Shown here: positions 1 to 8,243 of the stretch, in pieces
Layout of the letters: every line of letters starts with the position of its first letter
How positions within the stretch are numbered: position 1 is the stretch's first letter
Assembly (NCBI RefSeq): GCF_001645685.2
Contig: NZ_CP017080.1
Span: forward strand, 3,153,051 to 3,217,050
Origin: Peribacillus muralis
GTDB lineage: Bacteria; Bacillota; Bacilli; Bacillales; DSM-1321
Length of the DNA stretch: 64,000 nucleotides
Direction of reading: 5' to 3'
The notes under the pieces: model-generated
What the model was told of the DNA's origin: nothing
The model's database searches: none
What the model saw: only the letters and a program-made list of their open reading frames with translations
Made by a program: the position numbers and the translations under genes

Positions 1-66
1 TTCTTGACTCGCAGCAAGAAGCATGTTTTTCCCACTCATGGAAACATGCGATCCTATCTTCAGCAT
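1..66 (-). CDS. nfo: Endonuclease IV, N-terminal fragment (runs off the left edge)
   Basis: Only the first 22 codons are inside the window. The translation starts MLKIGSHVSMSGKNML, the typical opening of the AP endonuclease IV family. That TIM-barrel, zinc-dependent enzyme cleaves abasic sites in base-excision repair. The ATG is at 66. The gene lies just downstream of cshB on the same strand with a 12-base gap, as yqfS follows yqfR in B. subtilis. The fragment carries no catalytic residue, so the call rests on the N-terminal motif and synteny. Confidence 0.85.
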   Translation of the reverse strand, partial: MLKIGSHVSMSGKNMLLAASQE

Positions 67-78
67 CTGATTACTCCC

Positions 79-1392
79 CTATTTCTTTCTCTGTAAACGA
101 CGTTCGCGTTTTTTGAAGTTTTCCACGTCACGCTGGATTTTCTTCTTGTAACCTGGTTTTACTTTCGTAGGCTTCTTAACATGCCTGCTCGCTTTAACAT
201 CGATATCAGATTTTTGTTTTTTACGGTTTTTCCGTTTATTGCGTTCTTCTATATCCACCCAATCCCCATTTTGGATATCGGCATCACGAAATTCGATGCC
301 CATTTTTTCCAAACGGTTCAAAGAATCTTCATCTGATGTATCATAGATGGTTGTGGCAATGCCTGAATAGCCTGCACGAGCAGTCCTTCCCGTCCTATGG
401 ATGTAAAAATCGAGATCTGTTGGCAATTCATAGTTGATGATATGGCTGACACCTTCAATATCGATTCCACGGGAAGCCAAATCTGTCGCAACGATGAATT
501 GATACTCAAGGTCATTGATTTGCTTCATCATTTTTTTACGCTCACGAGGCGTTAAATCCCCATGAATGCGGCCGACATTCAGACCCTTTTCAATCAAGGA
601 ATTGGCCACATGGTCCGCCATTTTCTTTGTGTTCGTGAATATGATCGCCAAATATGGATTATACCGAACGATGATATCATGAAGCAGCTGTTCTCTGTTA
701 CGGTGGCGAAGCGGTACCAAAACATGCTCGATCTTCGCAGCGGTCGCCTGCTTCGGATTCACCTGGACGTACTTCGGATTTTCCATATATTTATTTAAGA
801 ACGGCTTCAGTTTTTCTGGAATGGTTGCAGAGAAGACGAGCATTTGGATTTTTTCAGCCATACGCGACGCGAATATATCGACATCTTCAATGAACCCCAT
901 ATCCAACATAAGGTCCGCTTCATCGACTACAAGCATTTTTGCCGTATATACTTGAAGTGCCTGAGCCGCGACAAGATCCTTGATCCTGCCTGGCGTTCCT
1001 ATCACGACCTGTGGCTGTGTCTTCAACTTATCGATCATGCGCTGTTTATCCGTGCCACCGATAAAACAACGAACAGAAATCTGCTCATCTTCAGGGAAAT
1101 GCTCAGCAATTTTCAAAGCTTCTTTGTAGATTTGGTTCGCTAACTCACGGGTTGGTGCGGAAATAATCGCTTGAACTTCATTTTTACCTGCATCAAGCCT
1201 ATTCATAATCGGCAGCAAATAGGAATGTGTTTTTCCTGTACCTGTCTGCGACTGTCCAATTAAGCTACTTCCCTTTAAAAGCGACGGAAGCACGCGTTCC
1301 TGAATCTCCGTCGGCTTATCGAACCCTAAAGTACGAACCGCATCTAGAATGTAGCTTTTCAAATTAAATCGTTCAAATTGGTTTTGTTTCAT
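79..1392 (-). CDS. cshB: DEAD-box ATP-dependent RNA helicase CshB
   Basis: This 437-residue RNA helicase is expected to unwind RNA during cold growth and ribosome or mRNA metabolism. It carries a Q motif (GFDKPTEIQ, about residues 23-31), Walker A SQTGTGKT (48-55), PTRELA, the DEAD box VVDEAD (about 155), the SAT motif and HRTGRTARAG in the second RecA-like domain. The tail is strongly basic (KKRERRLQRKK), typical of CshB. I chose ATG at 1392, which has AAGGAG about 8 bases upstream; a TTG directly before it has no such spacing. It is followed immediately by nfo. The family call is secure; the CshB name rests on synteny (yqfR) and the basic tail. Confidence 0.93.
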   Translation of the reverse strand: MKQNQFERFNLKSYILDAVRTLGFDKPTEIQERVLPSLLKGSSLIGQSQTGTGKTHSYLLPIMNRLDAGKNEVQAIISAPTRELANQIYKEALKIAEHFPEDEQISVRCFIGGTDKQRMIDKLKTQPQVVIGTPGRIKDLVAAQALQVYTAKMLVVDEADLMLDMGFIEDVDIFASRMAEKIQMLVFSATIPEKLKPFLNKYMENPKYVQVNPKQATAAKIEHVLVPLRHRNREQLLHDIIVRYNPYLAIIFTNTKKMADHVANSLIEKGLNVGRIHGDLTPRERKKMMKQINDLEYQFIVATDLASRGIDIEGVSHIINYELPTDLDFYIHRTGRTARAGYSGIATTIYDTSDEDSLNRLEKMGIEFRDADIQNGDWVDIEERNKRKNRKKQKSDIDVKASRHVKKPTKVKPGYKKKIQRDVENFKKRERRLQRKK

Positions 1393-1454
1393 CAAAAAAC
1401 TCCTTTATCCTTGTCAGTCATTAGACATGTCCTGTTATTATAATAAATTATACA

Positions 1455-1717
1455 CAAAAAGCGCAAGCGCCTTGGGCAGCTCGGGCAGGAAAATAGGGAT
1501 GGACCCAGAAGGCGATCTTTGCCTTTTGCGGTCCATCTTCTTTTTCTCACCGAGCTAGGTGCTGGAGCTGGATTATACAAAAAGCGCAAGCGCCTTGGGC
1601 AGCTCGGGCAGGAAAATAGGGATGGACCCAGAAGGCGATCTTTGCCTTTTGCGGTCCATCTTCTTTTTCTCACCGAGCTAGGTGCTGGAGCTGGATTATA
1701 CAAAAAGCGCAAGCGCT
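1455..1717. repeat. Perfect 123-bp tandem duplication of a palindromic intergenic repeat
   Basis: Bases 1455-1577 and 1578-1700 are identical over 123 bp. A third copy begins at 1701 and breaks off after AAAAAGCGCAAGCGC. Each unit is itself a nested imperfect palindrome. The outer arms are AGCGCCTTGGGCAGCTCGG and CACCGAGCTAGGTGCT, and the inner arms are GATGGACC...AAGGC and GCCTT...GGTCCATC around GATCTTT. The unit therefore folds into a long hairpin on either strand. The AAAAGCGCAAGCGCC opening recalls dispersed intergenic repeats of Bacillus-group genomes (from memory, not verified). Confidence 0.9.
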
Positions 1718-1868
1718 GAGGCTAGTTCTCTTAAAATGGACTCTTGCAAACGAAAAGCCCCTGTCCTGGTCATAGCGTATCCCCCGCAGACATGGAGCTA
1801 AAAGACTACCGTTACCATCTTACCTTCTTTACGGTAACTTCACAACAGCCCAGTCACTCTTTCCTCAA

Positions 1869-1895
1869 ACCTTTTTTGCCGACTTGCATAATTTA
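1869..1895 (+). promoter_or_regulatory. Candidate sigma-K promoter of yqfQ
   Basis: CATAATTTA (1887-1895) fits the sigma-K -10 pattern CATAnnnTA exactly. An ACC at 1869-1871 lies 15 bases upstream, where the short sigma-K -35 element (AC) is expected. Initiation would fall near 1902, about 40 bases before the yqfQ start. The assignment is by consensus only. Confidence 0.45.
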
Positions 1896-1940
1896 TAGAG
1901 AAGAATACACCTGCACATAAAATCAGAGGAGGTGAAACCT

Positions 1941-2627
1941 ATGTTCCCAGATAGAAATCGTCAACCCGGACCCGGTTTTGGGCCGCCCCGTGGCAGGAGG
2001 ATGCAGCAGCCTCCTGCACCATTCAGGCAGCCGACGCATATGCCTCAAGCTTTCCAGCCGATGCGGCGGCCTATTACCCCGAATGGACCACATGCTCAGC
2101 AAGGACCACAAGGTTTCCGGGCACCATTCGGCCAGCAGCAGCGGCAGGATATGCCACAAGCAAAGAAGGAAGGCCTGCTGTCGAAAATACTTGGCAAGTC
2201 CAAACAAAGGGGTGCTCCTCCGAACTTGTTCGCCCCAGCAGCTTCCAGTAACCAAAGTTCATCAAGAAGCAGCGCTGGAGGGATTTTGGAAACATTGAAA
2301 AATCCCGATTCCTTGAACAATATGTTAGCCAACACGCAAAAGGTGCTTCAGGCAGCCGAACAGTTCACCCCCATGGTGCAACAATACGGACCCGTGATTA
2401 AAAACCTGCCGTCCATGTGGAAGGTCTTCAGGAGCATATCATCAGCTGGCGATACAGAGAACCAGGAGACATCCGTTGATGCCGATCCTCATTCAGTGAC
2501 ACAAACGAACGTTGAGGAAACGGCGGAGCCAATTAAAAAGGAGAAACCACTGGATGCTGTGTCCACCACAAGGCTTCGTCCTGAAGGCAAACGGAAAAGA
2601 TCATCCGGACCCAAGCTTTATATATGA
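1941..2627 (+). CDS. yqfQ: YqfQ/VrrA-like protein, probable spore-associated protein
   Basis: This 228-residue low-complexity protein has an N-terminal third rich in Pro, Gln, Arg and Gly (MFPDRNRQPGPGFGPPRG, QQPPAPFRQ), a Ser/Asn-rich linker, and a conserved middle block (about 100-150) with LNNMLANTQKVLQAAEQF and YGPVIKNLPSMWKVF. The acidic-to-basic tail ends RKRSSGPKLYI. The arrangement matches the YqfQ/VrrA-like family that precedes ispH in Bacillus. ATG 1941 sits 8 bases after AGAGGAGG; an in-frame GTG at 1932 overlaps that ribosome binding site. The sigma-K-like promoter upstream suggests mother-cell expression. The biochemical role is unknown. Confidence 0.75.
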   Translation: MFPDRNRQPGPGFGPPRGRRMQQPPAPFRQPTHMPQAFQPMRRPITPNGPHAQQGPQGFRAPFGQQQRQDMPQAKKEGLLSKILGKSKQRGAPPNLFAPAASSNQSSSRSSAGGILETLKNPDSLNNMLANTQKVLQAAEQFTPMVQQYGPVIKNLPSMWKVFRSISSAGDTENQETSVDADPHSVTQTNVEETAEPIKKEKPLDAVSTTRLRPEGKRKRSSGPKLYI

Positions 2628-2675
2628 ATTCCAAAAAAAAATTTCCAGTAACTGATTTTAAAGAAATAGGATGTT

Positions 2676-2704
2676 TTGTAATATCATCTATGGTCTTATA
2701 TAAT
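2676..2704 (+). promoter_or_regulatory. Candidate sigma-A promoter of ispH
   Basis: TTGTAA (2676-2681) and a perfect TATAAT (2699-2704) are separated by exactly 17 bases, about 50 bases ahead of the ispH start. Confidence 0.65.
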
Positions 2705-2754
2705 AGAAAGGTATAAAAAGTGAGAGTTTCTTGCCTTTGAAGGAGGACACATAG

Positions 2755-3699
2755 ATGAAAGTGATTAAAATTTCCCCGCGCGGCTATTGTTATGGTGTTG
2801 TCGATGCCATGGTCATCGCCCGAAATGCGGCTTTAGATAAAACATTGCCACGCCCCATCTACATTTTGGGCATGATTGTGCATAACAAGCATGTTACGGA
2901 TGCATTTGAAGAAGAAGGCATCATCACATTGGACGGCAGCAACCGCAACGATATCATCGAGCAGGTGGACAGCGGAACCGTCATCTTCACTGCTCACGGC
3001 GTTTCCCCTGAAATCAGGAAGATCGCTAAAGAAAAAGGGCTGGTGACCCTTGATGCAACCTGCCCGGATGTTACGGCCACGCATGACTTGATCCGCGAAA
3101 AAGAAGCGGAAGGCTATCAGATCATCTATATCGGCAAAAAAGGCCATCCAGAGCCGGAGGGCGCAGTCGGAGTTGCTCCCGATGTCGTTCACCTCGTACA
3201 AAAAGATGAAGATGTCGAAGCCCTGACATTGAATAGTGATAAGATCATCGTGACCAACCAGACAACGATGAGCCAATGGGATGTTTTGGATATCATGGAT
3301 AAGGTGAAGGAAAAATTCCCGCATGCCGAAGTTCATAAGGAAATTTGTCTAGCGACACAGGTGCGTCAAGAAGCCGTTGCCCAGCAAGCTGGCAAGGCTG
3401 ATGTTTTGATCGTCGTCGGTGATCCGAAAAGCAATAACTCAAACCGCCTGGCACAAGTATCCGAGGAAATTGCCAGTACGACCGCTTATCGAATTGCCGA
3501 TATTTCAGAGCTGAACCTTGAATGGCTGAAAGATGCCCAAACGGTTGCTGTCACTTCCGGGGCCTCAACACCGACCCCGATCACAAAAGAGGTCATCTCA
3601 TTCCTGGAACAGTACGAACCAAATGATGAATTGACTTGGAATACCGAAAAGAAAACGCCGTTGCATAAAATTCTACCTAAGATTAAAGTAAAGAAATAA
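2755..3699 (+). CDS. ispH: 4-hydroxy-3-methylbut-2-enyl diphosphate reductase
   Basis: IspH (LytB) is the last enzyme of the MEP isoprenoid pathway. It reduces HMBPP to IPP and DMAPP with an iron-sulphur cluster. The 314-residue protein carries the three conserved cysteines in RGYCYGV (Cys12), TCPDVT (about Cys100) and EICLATQ (about Cys198). It also has VHNKHV, FTAHGV and the C-terminal SGASTP signature. AAGGAGG precedes ATG 2755. It is transcribed alone, facing the yqfO group, with a shared stem-loop between them. Confidence 0.97.
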   Translation: MKVIKISPRGYCYGVVDAMVIARNAALDKTLPRPIYILGMIVHNKHVTDAFEEEGIITLDGSNRNDIIEQVDSGTVIFTAHGVSPEIRKIAKEKGLVTLDATCPDVTATHDLIREKEAEGYQIIYIGKKGHPEPEGAVGVAPDVVHLVQKDEDVEALTLNSDKIIVTNQTTMSQWDVLDIMDKVKEKFPHAEVHKEICLATQVRQEAVAQQAGKADVLIVVGDPKSNNSNRLAQVSEEIASTTAYRIADISELNLEWLKDAQTVAVTSGASTPTPITKEVISFLEQYEPNDELTWNTEKKTPLHKILPKIKVKK

Positions 3700-3701
3700 A
3701 C

Positions 3702-3735
3702 AAAAAAGGCAGCCATAATGGCTGCTCTTTTTTAT
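3702..3735. terminator. Bidirectional terminator between ispH and yqfO
   Basis: GGCAGCC-ATAAT-GGCTGC forms a 6-7 bp stem flanked by an A-run on the left and a T-run on the right. It can therefore terminate ispH on plus and yqfO on minus. Confidence 0.85.
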
Positions 3736-3736
3736 T

Positions 3737-4855
3737 TCAGATGAAGCGGAAAGGGTCTGTATTCAGCTGCGAGGAAATGAATTCGACATCGAAGTTCCTT
3801 TCGCGGCACATTTCTCCAAGTATCCGGGCAACGCCTTTTTTCATCACTTTTTCAACATTATGGCCTGGGTCCACAATATTCAAGCCGAGCATCATCGCGT
3901 CATGGGCGGTATGGTAATACATATCGCCTGTAACATACACATCGGCTCCCTTGAATTTAGCTGTCGCAAAGTATTTATTGCCGTCTCCGCCAAGCACGGC
4001 CACTTTTTTAATCGGACTTTGCAAATCACCGACGACCCGCACCTTATCAACATCCAGTGTCATTTTCACGTGTTCGGCAAACTGTTCAAGTGTCATTTCT
4101 TCAGCAAGGATGCCAATCTTCCCCAATCCTAAAGATTCGCCCTGATTCTCCAGTTGGTATATATCGTAAGCGACCTCCTCATAAGGGTGTGCCTTCATCA
4201 TTGCAGCAAGCACTTTTTTTTCGATATTTTCCGGGAATACCGTTTCAATCCTTATTTCAGCGACAGCTTCGAGCTTGCCTTTAGAGCCGATTACCGGTTG
4301 GCTGCCTTCACCGGGCAGAAAGCGGCCTGTCCCTTCCGAAGAAAACGAACAATCGCTGTAATTTCCGATTGCTCCTGCACCTGCCTTACCTAGCGCGTCC
4401 CTTACCTTTTGTTCAGCGGCCGCTGGAACATAAACGACGAGTTTTTTCAAGCGCGTCTCATAAGTCGGCACCAGCACTTGTGTATCCTGTAATTGAAGCG
4501 CCTCGGCAAGTAAATCATTCACCCCGCCCTTGGCGACATCCAAATTGGTATGTGCCGCATAAACGGCGATATCATGTTTGATCAGCTTTTCGATGATACG
4601 ACCTCCGGCAGCCATCGTATCAATCCGTTTTAATGGCCGGTATATGAGCGGATGGTGGGCGATGATCAATTCAACTCCTTGTTCGATCGCTTCGTCCACG
4701 ACCTCCTCCAGCACATCAAGGGCTATCATGACTTTCGTAACAGTCTTGTTCAGCTGCCCGACATGCAGCCCGATGGGGTCTCCCTCCATAGCATATTGCT
4801 TTGGTGAAAATTGCTCAAACAGCTCAATGATCTGGTTACCGTTTACCTTCTTCAC
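3737..4855 (-). CDS. yqfO: Nif3-like dinuclear metal centre protein YqfO
   Basis: This 372-residue member of the NIF3/DUF34 family contains a PII-like insertion, typical of the Bacillus YqfO form. Metal-binding motifs are visible: IIAHHPLIYR (about residues 63-72), YAAHTNLD (about 99-106) and a C-terminal DPGHNVE. The molecular function is not settled; the family forms hexameric toroids with a dimetal site. The start is GTG 4855, which overlaps the trmK stop (GTGA) and has AGGAGGTG eight bases upstream, implying translational coupling. Pairing with trmK is conserved in Bacillus. Confidence 0.9.
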   Translation of the reverse strand: MKKVNGNQIIELFEQFSPKQYAMEGDPIGLHVGQLNKTVTKVMIALDVLEEVVDEAIEQGVELIIAHHPLIYRPLKRIDTMAAGGRIIEKLIKHDIAVYAAHTNLDVAKGGVNDLLAEALQLQDTQVLVPTYETRLKKLVVYVPAAAEQKVRDALGKAGAGAIGNYSDCSFSSEGTGRFLPGEGSQPVIGSKGKLEAVAEIRIETVFPENIEKKVLAAMMKAHPYEEVAYDIYQLENQGESLGLGKIGILAEEMTLEQFAEHVKMTLDVDKVRVVGDLQSPIKKVAVLGGDGNKYFATAKFKGADVYVTGDMYYHTAHDAMMLGLNIVDPGHNVEKVMKKGVARILGEMCRERNFDVEFISSQLNTDPFRFI

Positions 4856-5559
4856 CGTTCAAGCACCTCCTCAATCATCGATATTTGCGACTGTAGTTCC
4901 TTGCGCTTCGTTTCCAGTCCGCTCCGCCCGCTTTCATCCAGCTGTTGGATGATTCTTTCCAAATGCTTTTTCTCCAGCTGCCATTTCTTGATGAAGGTGC
5001 CACTGAATTGCTCTGTTAAATACGGACCGAACATAAGGCCCTTTTTCTTGTCTGCACGATAAGGCCGAAGTGGGTCCCCTTTTTCGGCAATTAATATTTC
5101 GTAAATTTTACCATCCTCTTCAAGGATTTCCTCACCACTTAGCTCCCAGCCGTTATCGATCAGCCAGCTGCGCACATTAGCCGCACCGACATTCGGCTGA
5201 AGGATAAGCCTTTTTGCCGTGCCTAGTTTTTCTTTCCCGCTTTCCAATATGCTGGATATTAGGGTCCCTCCCATGCCGCAAATCGTAATGCATGTCGCTT
5301 CATCAGGATTCAATACTTCCAGTCCGTCCCCTTTACGCACTTCTATCTTAGCCTCAAGTCCCGTCATTGCCACTTGCTTACGGGCTGACTGATAGGGTCC
5401 TTCCACAACCTCTCCGGCTATGGCATGGTCGCACAGGCCGTTACTCACTGCATAGCAAGGCAAGTAAGCATGGTCGGAGCCTATATCGGCCAGAACGCTC
5501 CCTTTAGGGATATGTATGGCAACTCGTTCCAATCTCATCGATAGTCTTTCATGATTCAT
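4852..5559 (-). CDS. trmK: tRNA (adenine(22)-N1)-methyltransferase TrmK
   Basis: TrmK methylates N1 of A22 in the tRNA D-arm of Gram-positive bacteria. The 235-residue protein shows the SAM-binding opening VLADIGSDHAYLPCY, then GEVVEGPY and the class-I motif ITICGMGGTLI followed by RLILQPN, as in B. subtilis YqfN. A coiled-coil-like C-terminal segment follows (about 185-235). ATG 5559 gives MNHERLSMRLERV, which aligns with the B. subtilis start and has AAGAGAG at 9 bases. ATG 5565 is the alternative. It ends by overlapping the yqfO start. Confidence 0.93.
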   Translation of the reverse strand: MNHERLSMRLERVAIHIPKGSVLADIGSDHAYLPCYAVSNGLCDHAIAGEVVEGPYQSARKQVAMTGLEAKIEVRKGDGLEVLNPDEATCITICGMGGTLISSILESGKEKLGTAKRLILQPNVGAANVRSWLIDNGWELSGEEILEEDGKIYEILIAEKGDPLRPYRADKKKGLMFGPYLTEQFSGTFIKKWQLEKKHLERIIQQLDESGRSGLETKRKELQSQISMIEEVLER

Positions 5560-5775
5560 ATTCATCAACTCTCTTAATTCTAGTAATGTCTTACAAATAA
5601 TTAGTTTCCCATTCGATTATAACAAGTTCCATGGAAAAATTACAGAAAGAGAAAAGACACTCTCCATCACCGCACGGAAGGAAGCCTTCCATTTTGAAAC
5701 TCCCTTTTTTTGAAAAAAAAAAAACCGACCCAAAACCTCGCCTTCCAACGATTTTTTTGAGTCAGTATCCGGACA

Positions 5776-6144
5776 TTATTTCAATCCATGAATATATTTG
5801 GCCATGGCGTCAATGTTCTGTTCTTCCACCAAGCCTGCTGGCATGGCGCCACGTCCATTCGTGATCACTTCTTTCACCTGGTCTACCGACAGACGGTCAC
5901 CCACGCCTTTAAGGGCTGGACCGACGCCGCCCTGATAGGCGTTACCGTGACAAGAGATACAGTTTTTCTTATAGATGTCTTCAGGTGAAGCAGAGGCACT
6001 GTCAGATTCTTCAGTCTTTGCGCCGCCCTCTTTTTCCTTGGCAAGATCTTTGGCATCACCCAAACCTTTAAACGAAAGTAAAAACATAAGTCCAATACCA
6101 AAAACCATGATAATAATAAAAGGCATTACTGGATTGCGATTCAT
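5776..6144 (-). CDS. cccA: Membrane-anchored cytochrome c-550 CccA
   Basis: This 122-residue monoheme c-type cytochrome sits on the outer face of the membrane and feeds electrons to a terminal oxidase. One uncleaved N-terminal helix (MPFIIIMVFGIGLMFLL, about 7-23) is followed by a charged Glu/Ala/Ser linker and the heme domain. Heme attachment is CISCH (about 62-66) and the methionine ligand probably lies in GRGAMPAGLV (about 98-107). GGGGAGG precedes ATG 6144. It sits downstream of sigA on the same strand, as in B. subtilis. Confidence 0.94.
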   Translation of the reverse strand: MNRNPVMPFIIIMVFGIGLMFLLSFKGLGDAKDLAKEKEGGAKTEESDSASASPEDIYKKNCISCHGNAYQGGVGPALKGVGDRLSVDQVKEVITNGRGAMPAGLVEEQNIDAMAKYIHGLK

Positions 6145-6380
6145 AGTCTTTCCTCCCCTATGTATAACCTAAACTTACCATATTTAATATTATATACAAA
6201 CAGCTATATATTATTTTACTTGAAAAGAGTTTCAAGTAAAACCCCAAAAATAGAAGATATTATATAATTTCTTAAAATTGTCAAAAATTTATGTATATTT
6301 CCAAACATTTTCCCTTTAACTTACATATTTTTCATAATACCCTTAATTCCCCATTTGAAACCACTGAAATCCTTTTGGCT

Positions 6381-6914
6381 TTACGTCAGCAAAAAGTAAA
6401 GAGTGACGGCAGCCCCCAAGCCTCCGGCAATCGAGAAATGAAGCAGCTTCAGTCTAACACCGAGGAAAATCCAGGACCCGCAATTCAAAAACAAGAACAT
6501 AAATAGGATTCCCACTTTTCCAGGTGCGATGAAATCAGCCAAGCTGACCGTCAAAAGTAGCAAGGTTAAGGTCATTCCCATCAATGCCATCTGAAAGACG
6601 AGCTTCCTGCCGATGAAGCGGCGGACCATCAGCCCAAAGACGATGATCGAAATAGTTGTCAGAAGCATTTGCATTCTTATGGGTATTTCAGTAAAATAAT
6701 TCAAAAATACAATAAATGCAAAAAGCGCTCCAATCCACAGCATGGAAAAGAGATCTTTTTTACCTTTTTGGATTTTATGCGAAGAAGGGGATGCGGGCCT
6801 ATCACCTTCACTGTATAGGGCAAGCAGGTAATTACAATATTGCTCAGGAAGCATACGGCTTTCCTTCCAGGCATTTATTTCTTGAATGATTATTTTCTTT
6901 CTCGTCTCATCCAT
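6381..6914 (-). CDS. Uncharacterised multi-pass membrane protein
   Basis: I do not recognise this 177-residue protein. The N-terminal 35 residues are soluble (RKKIIIQEINAWKESRMLPE, then QYCNYLLALYSEG) and look like a short helical domain. They are followed by about five hydrophobic segments from residue 55 to the end. ATG 6914 has AAGGA 10 bases upstream. The frame stays open for a further 42 codons, but that part has sigA-terminator-like content and no ribosome binding site. It lies between sigA and cccA on the same strand and may be read from sigA transcription. Function is unknown. Confidence 0.75.
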   Translation of the reverse strand: MDETRKKIIIQEINAWKESRMLPEQYCNYLLALYSEGDRPASPSSHKIQKGKKDLFSMLWIGALFAFIVFLNYFTEIPIRMQMLLTTISIIVFGLMVRRFIGRKLVFQMALMGMTLTLLLLTVSLADFIAPGKVGILFMFLFLNCGSWIFLGVRLKLLHFSIAGGLGAAVTLYFLLT

Positions 6915-7007
6915 ACATTTCACATCCTTATGGCATCTGTTCTTTTTTACGGCTTTCAGCCGGGATTTGCAGGTAATGTATGTGCTTTTAACATCCATTG
7001 CAAATTG

Positions 7008-7050
7008 ACAAAAAAAAAGCCGCTCCCGAACGCTGGGCATTCAAAGAGGG
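7008..7050 (-). terminator. Possible terminator after sigA
   Basis: A GC-rich imperfect hairpin (around AGCGTTCGGGAGCGGC on minus) is followed by nine consecutive T residues, about 25 bases after the sigA stop. The stem is poorly paired, so the call relies mostly on the T-run. Confidence 0.4.
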
Positions 7051-7074
7051 CTCTGTGAAGGGCATTTATCTATA

Positions 7075-8208
7075 TTATTCCAAGAAATCTTTCAGGCGCT
7101 TGCTGCGGCTTGGGTGCCTTAGCTTACGCAATGCTTTCGCTTCGATTTGGCGGATACGCTCGCGGGTAACCCCGAACACCTTACCTACCTCTTCAAGTGT
7201 GCGAGTACGGCCATCATCAAGTCCAAAGCGCAGTCTCAAGACGTTTTCTTCACGGTCAGTCAGTGTATCCAATACGTCTTCAAGCTGTTCTTTCAGAAGT
7301 TCATACGCTGCATGCTCCGATGGGGAAGTCGCATCCTGATCCTCAATGAAGTCACCTAAATGGGAATCATCTTCTTCGCCTATCGGCGTTTCCAGGGAAA
7401 CGGGCTCCTGAGCTATTTTCAAGATTTCGCGGACCTTTTCAGGCGTCAAGTCCATATCCTCTGCAATTTCCTCCGGTGAAGGCTCACGCCCTAAATCCTG
7501 AAGAAGCTGTCTTTGGACACGAATCAATTTATTGATGGTTTCCACCATATGAACCGGTATCCGAATCGTTCTTGCTTGGTCGGCAATGGCACGGGTAATG
7601 GCTTGGCGAATCCACCATGTTGCATACGTACTGAACTTGAATCCTTTGCGGTAATCGAATTTTTCCACCGCTTTGATAAGACCCATATTCCCTTCCTGAA
7701 TCAAATCAAGGAAAAGCATGCCGCGTCCTACATAGCGTTTGGCAATGGAAACGACCAGACGAAGATTGGCTTCAGCCAAACGGCGTTTCGCTTCTTCATC
7801 GCCGTCTTCGATTCGTGTAGCCAATGAGATTTCCTCTTCAGCGGATAATAGGTCCACCCGGCCAATTTCCTTCAAGTACATCCGGACTGGATCATTAATC
7901 TTAACGCCAGGAGGAACACTTAAATCATTCAGATCAAACTCTTCTTCTTTTGCAAGCTTCTTCTCATCCGGATCATCTTCATCATCGTCTTCCTCGCCAT
8001 CCGTGAGAATTTCGACGCTATTTTCTGTCAACACCTCATAGAACTCATCCATTTGATCGGAATCCAACTCAAAGCCGCCAATCATTTCAGCGATTTTTTC
8101 TAAAGTCAAAGAGCCTCGTTTTTTACCTAGCTCTAATAATTTTTCTTTCACCTGCTCAAGGCTAAACTCATTATCAACTTGTTTGGAACGTGCTGGTTTT
8201 TCAGCCAT
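7075..8208 (-). CDS. sigA: RNA polymerase primary sigma factor SigA (RpoD)
   Basis: This 377-residue housekeeping sigma factor recognises TTGACA/TATAAT promoters. Region 1.1 is followed by an acidic linker ([15 protein letters not shown], about 70-85). Region 1.2 contains [11 protein letters not shown] and region 2 contains [12 protein letters not shown] and [13 protein letters not shown]. Region 3 has [13 protein letters not shown], and region 4.2 ends with [29 protein letters not shown] precedes ATG 8208. It is the third gene of the yqxD-dnaG-sigA operon, the Gram-positive form of the macromolecular synthesis operon. The window itself contains many matching promoters. Confidence 0.98.
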   Translation of the reverse strand: MAEKPARSKQVDNEFSLEQVKEKLLELGKKRGSLTLEKIAEMIGGFELDSDQMDEFYEVLTENSVEILTDGEEDDDEDDPDEKKLAKEEEFDLNDLSVPPGVKINDPVRMYLKEIGRVDLLSAEEEISLATRIEDGDEEAKRRLAEANLRLVVSIAKRYVGRGMLFLDLIQEGNMGLIKAVEKFDYRKGFKFSTYATWWIRQAITRAIADQARTIRIPVHMVETINKLIRVQRQLLQDLGREPSPEEIAEDMDLTPEKVREILKIAQEPVSLETPIGEEDDSHLGDFIEDQDATSPSEHAAYELLKEQLEDVLDTLTDREENVLRLRFGLDDGRTRTLEEVGKVFGVTRERIRQIEAKALRKLRHPSRSKRLKDFLE

Positions 8209-8243
8209 TAGTTCCCCTCCTTCCAGGACTTACACCTAAACAA

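Larger units (their letters stand above)
1393..1940. other. Intergenic region between cshB and yqfQ, mostly repeat
   Basis: No credible gene lies in this 548-base divergent gap. It holds the 123-bp tandem repeat (1455-1717), a weak GTTACC/GGTAAC dyad near 1810-1845, and the upstream region of yqfQ. Reading frames of up to 106 codons cross the repeat on both strands, but they simply translate the duplicated unit twice and have no ribosome binding site. Confidence 0.75.

Noticed and set aside
1392-1719. Open frames of 66 and 106 codons on both strands over the 123-bp repeat
   Set aside because: They translate the same duplicated unit twice, have no ribosome binding site and are explained by the repeat.
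5685-5775. Intrinsic terminator after cccA
   Set aside because: GGAAGG-AAG-CCTTCC and an A/T-run are present, but the stem is short and the T-run is not adjacent in the right orientation.
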